From Fimbriimonas sp. (GTDB taxonomy: Bacteria > Armatimonadota > Fimbriimonadia > Fimbriimonadales > Fimbriimonadaceae): a DNA stretch of 14,616 nucleotides. Shown one piece after another: positions 1 through 7,460 of this stretch; the stretch's first letter is position 1; each line of letters starts with the position of its first letter. A program made the position numbers and the translations under genes. The notes beneath the pieces were generated by a model, which was not told the origin of the DNA, searched no databases, and worked only from the letters and a program-made list of their open reading frames with translations. The stretch lies in NCBI GenBank assembly GCA_030447945.1, contig JAUJNV010000060.1, positions 1 to 14,616 of the forward strand, written 5' to 3'.

Positions 1-12
1 CCTCACCCCCTG

Positions 13-48
13 CCCCCTCTCCCTTTGCCGGAGCAAAAGGCGAGGGGG
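13..48. repeat. GC-rich imperfect hairpin downstream of glycerate kinase
   Basis: A 7-bp outer stem (CCCCCTC at 13-19 with GAGGGGG at 42-48) continues into an inner stem (CCTTTGC at 22-28 with GCAAAAGG at 33-40, one bulge) around a CGGA loop. It lies just past the stop of the leftward glycerate kinase, so it could end that transcript, but neither strand has the T-run of an intrinsic terminator. The flanking text CACCCCCTGCCCCC recurs in the large inverted repeat at 3609-3823, so this is more likely a member of an interspersed repeat family. Confidence 0.55.
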
Positions 49-65
49 TCCGGAGCTCCATGCTC

Positions 66-1412
66 TTAGGCCTGCACCAAGATCATGAGGTCGTTCACGT
101 TGCTCTGCGTGGGCCCGGTCTTGATGAGCGTCCCCGCCGCTTGGTGGAAGCGGTAGGAGTCGTTCGTCTCCAGCGCCCGCTCAACGCTCCAGCCTTGGGC
201 CATCGCGCGGACGACCGATCCGCCGTCCACCAGCGCCCCTGCCGCGTCGGTTGGGCCGTCCGTGCCGTCCGTCCCGGCGGCGAGGAAAGCCAGGTCGTCG
301 CGTCCCGCGATGGCCCCGGCAGCCGCACAGGCCATTTCCTGGCACCGGCCACCCCGACCGGTGCCTCTCACCGTCACAGTGCTCTCGCCACCCTGGATCC
401 ATGCATTCCGGTGACGTTGGAGGAGGAGGCGAAGCTCGGTGGGCAGGGTCATTTCGACCTCCGTTAAATCACGAGAAACACCCAAACGCTCTGCCAAGAG
501 CAAGCAACGACGGCCTACGTCACGAGCCTCGCCTTGGATGAAGTCCCCTTCGGCCACGACCGCGTGGAGGCCCTGCGCCTCGACGCTGGCACGTGCGGCC
601 TGCAGCGCCGTCCTCAGCTCACCTACGATCACATGGGGCACCTCTCCCGCCTGAGTCATGTTGGCAGGCGCATCGATCGTCTGCCGCACACGGCTCGGTA
701 GCGCGTCGAGAAAGCCATGATCGACTGCCCGCCGCACATGCTGCGGATCAGAGGATACGAACGGGCCACTCCCAATCACCGCAAGATCGTTCCCCGGCAC
801 GTCCGAGATCACGAGGCAGAGCACCCGCGCGGGCGCAAACGCGCCGCCGAGGCCCCCGCCTTTGAGTCGCGACAGGCGCGAGCGGATCGCGTTCATGGTG
901 TGGATGGCCGCACCCGAGGCGAGCAGCCTTTGGTTCGTCTGTCTCAAGTCGTCCAGCGTCACGCCCTCCGCGAGAGCCTCCATCAGCGCGGAAGCCCCGC
1001 CCGACAGAACGAAGAGCACCAGATCCACCTCTCCCGTTCCCTCGGCCAGCCGCCGCATCCGCTCCCCCGCCTCCAGCGACCGCTCGTCGGGCACGGGGTG
1101 CCCCGCCTCGACGACCTCTACCGGCCCGAGAGGCAGCCCATGCCCATCTTTCGTGACGACGAGCCCCCCGTCAAGGCGATCGGAAAGCAGGGCAACCAAG
1201 GGCTCCGCCATCCCCGCGCTCGCCTTCCCCGCCCCGCACACGAACACGCGCCGAAAGTCGCCTAGATCGAGAACGTGCTCCCCCACCCGCAGCCGATCCC
1301 CCTCGCGCGCAACTGCCGCCCGAACCAAGGCGTCCCCATGTACACGCCGCAGAACGTCCTCGTATATCCCCAGGGCGATCTCCCCGGCACGGTTGTGAGG
1401 GGTCGCGATCAT
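66..1412 (-). CDS. gckA: Glycerate 2-kinase (MOFRL family)
   Basis: Probably phosphorylates D-glycerate to 2-phosphoglycerate with ATP in the cytoplasm, feeding glycerate from glyoxylate, hydroxypyruvate or sugar-acid breakdown into lower glycolysis. The 448-residue protein has the usual family length. The N-terminal DUF4147 part carries GAGKASAGMAEP (Lys63, the expected catalytic lysine), SGGAS at 137-141 and SDVPGNDLAVIGSGP around 203-217. The C-terminal MOFRL domain carries GGESTVTVRGTGRGGR (341-356), GTDGTDGPTDAAGA (380-393) and TGPTQSNVNDL (432-442). It reads through without frameshift. The ATG at 1410-1412 fits the family N-terminus, but no strong Shine-Dalgarno precedes it. It is divergent from the 1518 ORF. 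Homologues are often misannotated as hydroxypyruvate reductase (TtuD). The family call is very secure; the exact substrate is inferred. Confidence 0.94.
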   Translation of the reverse strand: MIATPHNRAGEIALGIYEDVLRRVHGDALVRAAVAREGDRLRVGEHVLDLGDFRRVFVCGAGKASAGMAEPLVALLSDRLDGGLVVTKDGHGLPLGPVEVVEAGHPVPDERSLEAGERMRRLAEGTGEVDLVLFVLSGGASALMEALAEGVTLDDLRQTNQRLLASGAAIHTMNAIRSRLSRLKGGGLGGAFAPARVLCLVISDVPGNDLAVIGSGPFVSSDPQHVRRAVDHGFLDALPSRVRQTIDAPANMTQAGEVPHVIVGELRTALQAARASVEAQGLHAVVAEGDFIQGEARDVGRRCLLLAERLGVSRDLTEVEMTLPTELRLLLQRHRNAWIQGGESTVTVRGTGRGGRCQEMACAAAGAIAGRDDLAFLAAGTDGTDGPTDAAGALVDGGSVVRAMAQGWSVERALETNDSYRFHQAAGTLIKTGPTQSNVNDLMILVQA

Positions 1413-1467
1413 TGGGAAGATTCTGCTCGATGGGGGCCTAATGTCGGATACTTCTACCCGGAAGCCG

Positions 1468-1476
1468 TGCTACAAT
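1468..1476 (+). promoter_or_regulatory. Extended -10 promoter-like element (TGCTACAAT)
   Basis: TG-N-TACAAT matches the extended -10 form of a housekeeping sigma promoter. The -35 position (about 1448-1453, ATACTT) is weak, as is common for extended -10 promoters. Transcription would begin near 1483, giving a leader of about 35 nt before the strong Shine-Dalgarno at 1507-1513. The site lies in the divergent gap between the glycerate kinase start and the ORF at 1518. This is a sequence match only. Confidence 0.5.
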
Positions 1477-1506
1477 CTCGCCTCGGGCCGGAAGGCCACT
1501 TTCTCC

Positions 1507-1513
1507 AAGGAGG
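1507..1513 (+). promoter_or_regulatory. Strong Shine-Dalgarno (AAGGAGG) for the ORF at 1518
   Basis: AAGGAGG, followed by TTCG and then ATG at 1518-1520, is a near-perfect anti-16S match at good spacing. It is the strongest ribosome binding site in the window; most other genes here have weak or no visible Shine-Dalgarno. It argues that the ATG at 1518 is truly used. Confidence 0.75.
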
Positions 1514-1517
1514 TTCG

Positions 1518-1586
1518 ATGAATTACAAAGTTCCCGCCCCCGCTGCCGCTCGGAATCTCGTCGGCCTCCGCCTCGCGAGCGCTTAG
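1518..1586 (+). CDS. Short leader-type ORF (22 aa) or start of a frameshifted small gene
   Basis: ATG with a strong Shine-Dalgarno opens a 22-codon ORF beginning MNYKVPAPAAARNLVG and ending at TAG 1584-1586. I recognise no family. The +1 frame stays open from about 1582 to TGA at 1720-1722 and could continue it as an Ala/Ser/Pro/Arg-rich tail to about 68 residues. That TGA overlaps the GTG start (1719-1721) of the RNHCP gene as GTGA, the arrangement typical of translational coupling. So this is either a true leader peptide or a small gene broken by one missing or extra base. Initiation signals are seen; function is unknown. Confidence 0.45.
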   Translation: MNYKVPAPAAARNLVGLRLASA

Positions 1587-1718
1587 TCCGCTCGCCTCAG
1601 CCGAGCCCTCCGGTTTCCCCGCGGCCCCCCTTTCATCGCCCAGCGCGCATCGCCGCGCCTCGTCGCGCGCCTGCCTGGAAGTCCGGGCGGCGCGGAAGGA
1701 AGTAGGGAAACAGCAGAG

Positions 1719-2123
1719 GTGAATCCAAAGAAGCGGCGGCTCGCCGGCCATGACGGGCGAGATCGTAGTAAGAGCGGGGACAGGGACTGGTTTACGTGCC
1801 GAAGCAGCGGGATGGACATCGTCGTTGCGGGCGCAGGTTCGGAGCACCGGAACCACTGCCCCAACTGCCTGCACAGCATGCACCTGGACAACGAGCCCGG
1901 TGACCGGAAGGCCGACTGTGGCGGCCTGATGGAACCGATCGCCGTTTGGGTGCGCAAGGGAGGCGAGTGGGCGATCGTCCACCGCTGCCGCATATGCGGA
2001 GAGCTCTCGTCCAACCGCATCGCGGCGGACGACAACGAGATGCTTCTCCTCTCCCTCGCCGTGCGCCCCCTGTCAAGCCCGCCGTTCCCGTTGGACAGAT
2101 TGGGGGAGGGCGTTAGGCGTTAG
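1719..2123 (+). CDS. RNHCP domain-containing protein
   Basis: A 134-residue small cytoplasmic protein of the RNHCP family, presumed zinc-binding and of unknown role. The defining block HRNHCPNCLHSMHLD lies near residues 44-58. It is followed by PGDRKADCGGLMEPI, WVRKGGEWAIVHRC, CGELSSNRIAADDN and the family-typical LLLSLAVRPLSSPPFPLD. The first metal-binding knuckle, usually CxxC, reads FTCRSSG, so its second Cys appears replaced by Ser. The GTG start (1719) follows AGAG and overlaps the TGA of the upstream shifted frame. ATG codons further in would cut conserved sequence. The last residues (LGEGVRR) and the stop are formed by GGCGTTAGG repeat units running into the neighbouring palindrome, so the native C-terminus may have been replaced. 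The family is clear. Confidence 0.88.
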   Translation: MNPKKRRLAGHDGRDRSKSGDRDWFTCRSSGMDIVVAGAGSEHRNHCPNCLHSMHLDNEPGDRKADCGGLMEPIAVWVRKGGEWAIVHRCRICGELSSNRIAADDNEMLLLSLAVRPLSSPPFPLDRLGEGVRR

Positions 2124-2237
2124 GAGAAGGCGTTAAGGCGTTGGGGCATTGAGGCGTTAGGGAGAGCGGATCTTTAACCGGTGTAGGTTAAACGACAAGC
2201 TACCCAACGCCCCAGCGCCCCAACGCCCCAACGCCTG
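2108..2237. repeat. Octamer-armed palindrome (GGCGTTRGG units)
   Basis: The left arm (about 2129-2162) is built of GGCGTTA/GGCGTTGG units. The right arm (2202-2235) carries the complementary CCCAACGC units. The arms pair over about 34 bp with a few mismatches. More units at 2108-2120 run into the end of the RNHCP gene. Inside the loop is a perfect small hairpin, TTTAACC (2173-2179), GGTGTA, GGTTAAA (2186-2192). It fills the gap before larA and leaves no obvious Shine-Dalgarno for that gene. It could end the RNHCP transcript, but there is no T-run. Confidence 0.8.
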
Positions 2238-2250
2238 CTATCCTCCCCCC

Positions 2251-3536
2251 ATGCGCGTGCGGCTGGACTATGGGCGGATGGGGCTCGAGGCCGAGGTGCC
2301 CGACGAGCGCCTGGCCAGGGTGCTTTCTCTTCAGAACGTGCCCCCCCTCCAAGACCCCCAGGGCGCGGCCGCCGCCGCCCTCGAAAACCCGATCGGCAAG
2401 CCTCCCCTGCGCGAGGTCGCCCGAGGGAAGCGGGACGCTTGCATCGTGGTCTGCGACATCACGCGGCCCGTACCGAACCCGATCCTACTTCCGCCCGTCC
2501 TGGAAGCCTTGGCAGCGGGCGGCATCCCGCGGGAGAGAGTCACGATCCTCATCGCGACCGGCACCCACCGCCCGAACCTCGGCGCGGAGCTGGACGAGAT
2601 GCTCGGGCCGGGCATCGCCGCGTCCGTGCGGGTGGTCAACCACGTCTGCACCGAGAGCGAGGCGATGCGGTCCCTCGGCGTCAGCGAAGGGGGCGTGCCG
2701 ATCTTCCTGAACAAGACCTACCTGGACGCGGAGGTGAAGATCACCATCGGCATGATCGAGCCCCACTTCATGGCGGGCTACGCGGGTGGACGCAAGATGG
2801 TGATGCCCGGCATCGCCGCGTTGGAGACCGTGCAGGCTTGGCACTCACCGCGCTTCCTGGAGCACCCGAACGCCACCAACGGCATCACCGACGGCAACCC
2901 CGTGCACGAGGAAGCCCTCAAAATCGCCCGTCTCGCCCCACCCGACCTGATCCTCGACGTCGCGCTGGACAACCTCAAGCGCCCCTGCGGCGTGTTCTGC
3001 GGCGACATGGAGATCGCCTGGAACGAGGGCGTGCGCTTCGTCGCGCGCAACGCCACCGCCACCCTCCCGGAGCCCGTCGACGTCGTTCTCACGACCTGCG
3101 GCGGCTACCCGCTGGACAAGACCTTCTACCAGGCCGTGAAGGGCATGGTCGGCGCGCTCCCCATCCTGAAGCCGGGCGGCACGGTAGTTCTCGCGGCGGA
3201 GTGCGAGGAGGGCGTGGGCCAAGCCCATTTCGAGCGCGCCCTCCTAGAAACCACGGACATCCACCGCTTCCCCGAGACGATCCAAGAGCCCGGCTGGACC
3301 TTCGTGCCCGACCAGTGGCAGATCGAGGAGCTCTCCAGGTCGCCCGCCACGCCACCATCCACCTCGTCTGCGGCGGCATCCCCCCGAGATCGCCTCCCAA
3401 ATCTTCGTCGTCCCGTTCCCCACGGTAGAAGAAGCCTTGGCCGCGGCCTTTGAGGCGCATGGGCCGGAGGCGCAGGTGGCGGTGATCCCCAAGGGGTCCG
3501 TATGTCCTCCCGGTCATCGCGCGGCAGGCGGCGTAG
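2251..3536 (+). CDS. larA: LarA-type nickel-pincer 2-hydroxyacid racemase homologue, 3' end frameshifted
   Basis: Lactate racemase (DUF2088/LarA) family: racemises or epimerises a 2-hydroxyacid using a Ni-pincer nucleotide made by LarB, LarE and LarC, which are not in this window. DITRPVPNP (69-77), GTHRPN (104-109, His106), NHVC (130-133), EPHFMAGYAGGRKMVMPGI (170-188; His172 and Lys182) and WHSPRF (His198) are present. These His and Lys positions parallel His108, His174, Lys184 and His200 of L. plantarum LarA with a constant offset of two, so the cofactor and catalytic set looks intact. The frame continues cleanly to about 3335. Family sequence then resumes in other frames: VARHATIHLVCGGIP, then EIASQIFVVPFPTVEEAL, then GPYVLPVIARQAA ending at TAG 3534-3536. 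Shifts lie near 3335, 3384 and 3494, all in C or G runs. Read literally, translation ends at 3453. Substrate may be lactate, glycerate or a sugar acid. Confidence 0.88.
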
Positions 3537-3608
3537 TCGGCACTTTGGGAGTGCGCGGATGAATCGGCGCCTTACTTACTGGGGGCAGCCACGAAACTAC
3601 GAGGATGC

Positions 3609-3823
3609 AGAGGAACTTGGAGATCTTCCGGACCCCCTTCCCTTGCCGCGATGGTTCTTGCGCGGGAGGGGGAGGGCAGGGGGGTGGAGGTTCTGGAGCA
3701 TGATCATCTCCGACCAAACCTGCTGCGTAGACGAGACTTCGGAACCTCCACCCCCTGCCCCCCCCCTCCCGCGCAGAACCATCGCGGCAAGGGAAGGGGG
3801 TCGGAAGATCTCATAAATCCTCT
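3609..3823. repeat. 215-bp MITE-like inverted repeat
   Basis: Arms of about 85 and 82 nt (3609-3693 and 3742-3823) are near-perfect inverted copies around a 48-nt loop. The core from AGATCTTCCG (3621) to GGAGGTTC (3693) pairs with GAACCTCC (3742) to AGATCT (3811), differing by a few bases, mostly run lengths. The outer 11-12 bp are more diverged. The loop holds a small imperfect palindrome, GGAGCATGATCATCTCC (about 3695-3711). The element occupies most of the 360-bp gap between the ends of larA and the DUF4279 gene; I see nothing else in that gap. There is no transposase or reverse transcriptase beside it and no clear target duplication. Confidence 0.85.
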
Positions 3824-3896
3824 TAGACGTTAACGCGAAGCCAACCAGGATGCCCTTCCATCTCCAGCGCGTCGGAGTCTTCCACCTCTTCAGGAT

Positions 3897-4350
3897 CTAA
3901 AGAGTAAGGTCGAACCAGATGGTAATCCCAAGCTCGGCCAATCGCCGCATGGTAAGAGGGGTTAGGGCTGGCCCGCCGCCTCCTTTAGAAAGCCAGAACA
4001 CGGGGATATCCATTCCCAGCCGGCGTCAACCAGCTTCGCAACCGCCGCGTCCTTACTCTCCAGTAGGGAAAGCAGGTAGTCGATGTGGCGCAACGAGTCA
4101 CGGGACTCCACCACACCCTTCGATGAGTGGTTCCAGTTGTTAGACAAAGAGCGCGGCCGCCGTCCGACGGGACGCGCCACTCGCCTCGCCGCCACACGCC
4201 GGATTGGCCACGGACCCGCATGCTCGTCGGCGGGATGCCGAGTGTTTCCGTCACTAGGGACGGGTGCCCGTCGCCGCCCCCTACCCGCAAACTGGCATAC
4301 GTCTCTGCGCACGTCGCGTAGTCATCGATGTACTTATTCGGCTCTAGCAT
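3897..4350 (-). pseudogene. DUF4279 domain protein, broken by at least two frameshifts
   Basis: Reading leftward from ATG at 4348-4350, the frame gives MLEPNKYIDDYATCAETYASLRV and LVTETLGIPPTS, the expected N-terminal half of a DUF4279 protein. After a shift near 4155 the family sequence continues as SLSNNWNHSSKGVVESRDSL and HIDYLLSLLE. After a second shift near 4010 it resumes as MDIPVFWLSKGGGP and LTMRRLAELGITIWFDLTL, ending at TAG 3897-3899. Joined, the product would be about 150 residues, a normal DUF4279 length, with no in-frame stop in the joined reading. The function of this domain is unknown. The ends of this gene and larA face each other across the large inverted repeat. The family is recognised from its typical GG...LTPLTMRRLAELG ending; the shifts may be sequence errors rather than decay. 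Confidence 0.75.
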
Positions 4351-4385
4351 TGAGCCTAAGTTTACGAGACCCGGTAATTCGGGAA

Positions 4386-4627
4386 GCTCCCTCAGAGGCG
4401 GCCCAAAGGAAGACGATCGTTGAGGGAGCGCGGGCGCACCCTTCTCCTAGTCATCGCGCTCCACGTCGCCCCTTTGGAGTGCGGTGACCCGGCGCCGCTT
4501 TCCGTCAGGCGGCCTGACGCCGTCTTTTATCTACCGCTTCTCGGCTTCCCACGCGCGACAGGTCGCGCTATCAGCGGCGACAGGTCGCCGCCCTCCCAAA
4601 AGGGATGGCGAATGGAGGAGCGCCTCC
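4386..4627. repeat. Cluster of short hairpins in a gene-free spacer
   Basis: The 279-bp gap between the DUF4279 start and the end of the TIM-barrel gene shows no gene I can support. It holds GCTCCCTCA/TGAGGGAGC (4386-4394, 4421-4429), an almost loopless palindrome CGTCAGGC-G-GCCTGACG (4503-4519), two sister hairpins sharing CGAC-AG-GTCG (4553-4568 and 4575-4590), and GGAGG-AGCG-CCTCC (4614-4627) just past the TIM-barrel stop. The stretch from TTTGGAGTGCGGTGACCC onward resembles an interspersed repeat that I recall giving spurious ECGDLSPL-like translations in several phyla. That link is from memory only. Confidence 0.6.
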
Positions 4628-4629
4628 CC

Positions 4630-5494
4630 CTATTCGCCCGACATGGCCCACGCCTGCTCCGCCAAGCGCTTCATGACGAGGCTTTGCCAGCGGTCGCTGA
4701 ACTCCTTGCCGTCCGGGAGGGTGATCGCGTAGCGGGCGGGCCGAGCTCGCTGGCGAAGGGAACACGTCGCCGGGAACCGCGTCCCTGCGCCACGCCTTCA
4801 TAACGGCGGTCCAGATCTCCACGAAGAACTGGGCGGTCTGCCCCGACCCGTCGCCGACGTCCACCTGCACGGCCTCGCCGTTCGAGATGCGCCCGTGGAG
4901 GTGCGACGTGCGCTTGAGGACCGGCATCATCCGCTCGACTGCCCTCTCGTACTCCATCCCGTAGAACTCGCCGACTACCACGAAGTGCGAGAAGTCGCCG
5001 GTAAAGCGCACTTCGGGCCAGAGATCGATGAGCTGCAGGGCCTGGTTGAGGCTTTCGGGGATGTTGTTTCGGTGGGTCTCGACGAAGAACGCCAGTCCTT
5101 CCCCGTTGGCGATATTTCGGGCCTCGCGGCAGAACTCCGCTGCCTCCCTCATCGGAGTGAACGCGGTGAGCGGCTGCGCGAAGACGAAGTCGGCCCCCAA
5201 TCGCCTCGCCCGGGCCACGGTCGCCCTCACGTCGTCCAGCGTGTGGGGGTGGTGCCCCCAGGGTCAGGCGCAGCCTTTCCCGTCCAGCGCGGCCCGATGC
5301 TCCGCCTCGTCCCTATCGGTCAGCCAACACTCCACGCCCTCGAAGCCCGCCGCCTTCACCCGCGCGAACTTCTCTTCCAGCGTCCACTCGGCGTCCCCAT
5401 TCATCGGGAGCCCGATCAGCGACCAGAGCGAATGCCCGATCTGCAGCCGAGGCGTGTTCTGGCTGCCGTCGTTGTACCGGTCGAAAAGGGCCAT
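4630..5494 (-). pseudogene. Sugar phosphate isomerase/epimerase-like TIM-barrel protein, frameshifted
   Basis: Xylose-isomerase-like TIM-barrel (AP endonuclease 2 superfamily), normally a metal-dependent cytoplasmic sugar isomerase or epimerase. Leftward from ATG 5492-5494 it reads MALFDRYNDGSQNTPRLQIG, HSLWSLIGLP and KAAGFEGVECWLTDRDEAE. After two shifts between about 5265 and 5240 it continues as HHPHTLDDVRATVARARRLG, then FFVETHRNN, TGDFSHFVVVGEFYG and HLHGRIS. The Glu, Asp and His in these last motifs sit where the metal ligands of this fold are expected. Two more shifts near 4765 and 4740 lead to YAITLPDGKEFSDRW and LAEQAWAMSGE, ending at TAG 4630-4632. The repaired length is about 288 residues, normal for the family. 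No premature stop interrupts the joined reading. It is divergent from the GxGYxYP gene at 5548 with a 53-bp gap. The substrate is not evident. Confidence 0.8.
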
Positions 5495-5547
5495 GCCGCA
5501 GTTCTACCCGCGACCGAAGCGGCCTGGGGCATCTCCATAATAGGCCC

Positions 5548-7373
5548 ATGCTCGCGACAACGCTTTTTCTCCTCGCCGGGCGCGGCGAGGTCGTCGTCTT
5601 CGACGCTTGGCGGATGCTCAAGGAGACACGAAGGACATCGCCGTCCGGCGGCGACAATGGACGACCTGCACGCGCTGAGCGCGCTGCAGGGCATCGTGAA
5701 CCGGAAGCGCCCGAGCCTGTACGTGAACCTCGTGGGGCACGAAGGGAGCATCGATCGGTACTGGTGGGGGGTCCTGCGCCGTCACGGCGGCTGGATGGAG
5801 CGCGCCCGCACCCGGCCGGCGGCGGACCTTCCGGATCTGATCCGCCGCTTTCGCGGGAGCCTTCGGGGGGTCGTGGTCTGGGACGAGAGGGTTCCGGCGA
5901 CCTCGAACGTGGCCGCTACCCTCGCGGGCGTGGAGGACGCGCTCCCCGTCAGTTCGACCCGAACCCGGGTTCGCTCTACTCTCGCCTGGTGGTCGAGCCC
6001 AAGGGCCTCGCCTGCGGGTGGTCGCGAGGCTCTGAATCGGGACGGCTCGCCCATGTTCACCATGTTCGGAGAAGGCACGATCCCCGGCACGCGGACGCCC
6101 TCCACCGGAAGCGCCAAGTGCGACGCCTACGTGTGGGCGGTCGGGCGCACCATTGCCAAGGGGCGGGGCCAGCCGCGCAAGATGGGCTACTACCCCGACG
6201 CGTTCTGGCTGGGGCGGCCGAACGGGCTGCCGGTGGACCGCACCCTCCTCTCGAACCAGGACTACTTTATCGCCCACCGAGGATTCTTCTTCGACCTGCA
6301 CTCGTGGGACGACGAGGCGCCCGACGACGACCCCGGCCAGCGGCTCGGGACGGACGTGGACACGCTTCGCCACATCTTGCGCGTCGCCTGGGGACGGGCC
6401 AAGGGGAGATGATCCACGTTGGCGGGTTCACGCCCTGGGACCTCAAGTACACGGACTTCACCGGCATGAAGCACGGGGGCGTCCCCACGGAGTGGCGCTA
6501 CGCTGAGATCCTGTCCTGCTTCAACGCCTACATGGACGCCGACGCCCCCGGCCTCGGGCCGATGGCGAACGCCTCGTTCCTACCAGCACTTCCCCCTCAG
6601 AGTCCGCTACCCGCAGCCGTCCCTCCCGACCGACGAAGAGATGCGTCGGCGCGGCTGGATCGATGCGGAGGGACGGCCCGTGAAAAAGCCGTTCGCGTGC
6701 TTCTACGTGGGCGACTACGACTCGGCCGCCTGGGTCTACCGGATGATGCCCGAGGGTGTGGGACGACCCCGTGCGCGGCTCCGTCCCCCTCGGCTGGGCG
6801 TTCAACCCGAACCTCGACGCGCGCTTTCCCGTCGGTCTCGCCCACGCCCGCGCGACCGCGACGCCCGCCGACGCCTTCATCACCGGCGACTCCGGCGCCG
6901 GCTACATCAACCCCGGCTACCTCGTCCCTCCGCGCCGATGGAGCGGCCTCCCCTCCGGCCTCGACGCCTGGGTCCGCCACAGCCGTCCCCTCTATCGCCG
7001 CTGGGACCTCCGCGTGACCGGTTTCATCATCGACGGCAACGCCCCGGAGATGACGTCCGAGGTGCGCAGAGCCTACGCGAGGATGTCCCCGGGCGGAGTG
7101 GTGGCGCAGAAGATCCCCCCCACCTCGCTCGTGGAGGGCGTACCGTTCCTGCGGATGGGCGCGGACATGGACGGGAAACCTCGACGCCAGCGCGGCCGCC
7201 ATCGCATCCGGCGCGGCGGGGAAACCCCCAGCTTCAAGATCTACCGAACGATCCTCTGGAGCCCACGAAGCACCGAGACCTGATTGAAAAGGTCCGCAAG
7301 CTCCCGCCCCGACATCGAGTTCGTCACCCCGCCGGTGCTCTTCGAGCTGCTGCGGCGGCGGTTGGGGGCGTAG
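5548..7373 (+). pseudogene. GxGYxYP-family putative glycoside hydrolase, first copy, about 11 frameshifts
   Basis: Following conserved segments across frames gives one product of about 600 residues. It starts with a short hydrophobic segment, MLATTLFLLAG, then VVVFDAWRMLK. ALQGIVNRKRPSLYV (about 5690) is the GxGYxYP N-terminal signature. YPDAFWLGRPNGLPVDRTLL and HSWDDEAPDDDP follow (about 6190-6340), then HVGGFTPWDLKYTDF, FACFYVGDYDSAAWVYRMMP, DAFITGDSGAGYINPGYL (about 6868-6920) and the end FVTPPVLFELLRRRLGA, with TAG at 7371-7373. Apparent shifts lie near 5624, 5650, 5948, 6020, 6405, 6585, 6755, 7175, 7220, 7262 and 7305, both +1 and -1, with no in-frame stop in the joined reading. The name motif reads GAGYINP (Tyr to Asn). 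The family is probably secreted and linked to carbohydrate use; activity is unproven. It is a distant paralogue of the gene at 9689-11245. The start is chosen for the hydrophobic leader and is less sure. Confidence 0.8.
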
Positions 7374-7460
7374 CTTGTAGTTTGTGGTTTGTGGTTTGTA
7401 GCAGTTAAGGGGACGCCGTCGCTCCGCACGGCGACAACCTACAAACCACAAACCACAAGC
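7374..7460. repeat. Heptamer-armed palindrome (GTTTGTG units) between convergent genes
   Basis: GTGGTTTGTGGTTTGTAG (7384-7401) is an exact inverted copy of 7439-7456, with partial extension through GCTT/AAGC at the ends. The 37-nt interior holds a second stem, CGCCGT/ACGGCG (about 7414-7432). It begins directly after the stop of the first GxGYxYP copy. Its right arm contains the waaA stop and last codons, so it sits exactly between two converging genes. It could act as a two-way terminator, but no T-run is present. Confidence 0.8.

Noticed and set aside
2108..2237. CRISPR-like repeat array
   Set aside because: Units are 7-9 nt, directly adjacent and inverted in the second half, with no spacers of regular length and no cas genes.
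2251..3536. Programmed ribosomal frameshifting in larA
   Set aside because: Three shifts of mixed sign within 160 bp, none at a known slippery heptamer with a stimulatory structure, and similar shifts in neighbouring genes, make sequence error or decay far likelier.
3609..3823. Retron msr/msd or group II intron core
   Set aside because: No reverse transcriptase is encoded nearby and no conserved retron or intron motif is visible; the structure is one simple long hairpin.
4895..6412. 505-residue open frame on the plus strand
   Set aside because: Its first part is antisense to the TIM-barrel gene; only the part after about 5657 is real, and that belongs to the frameshifted GxGYxYP gene.
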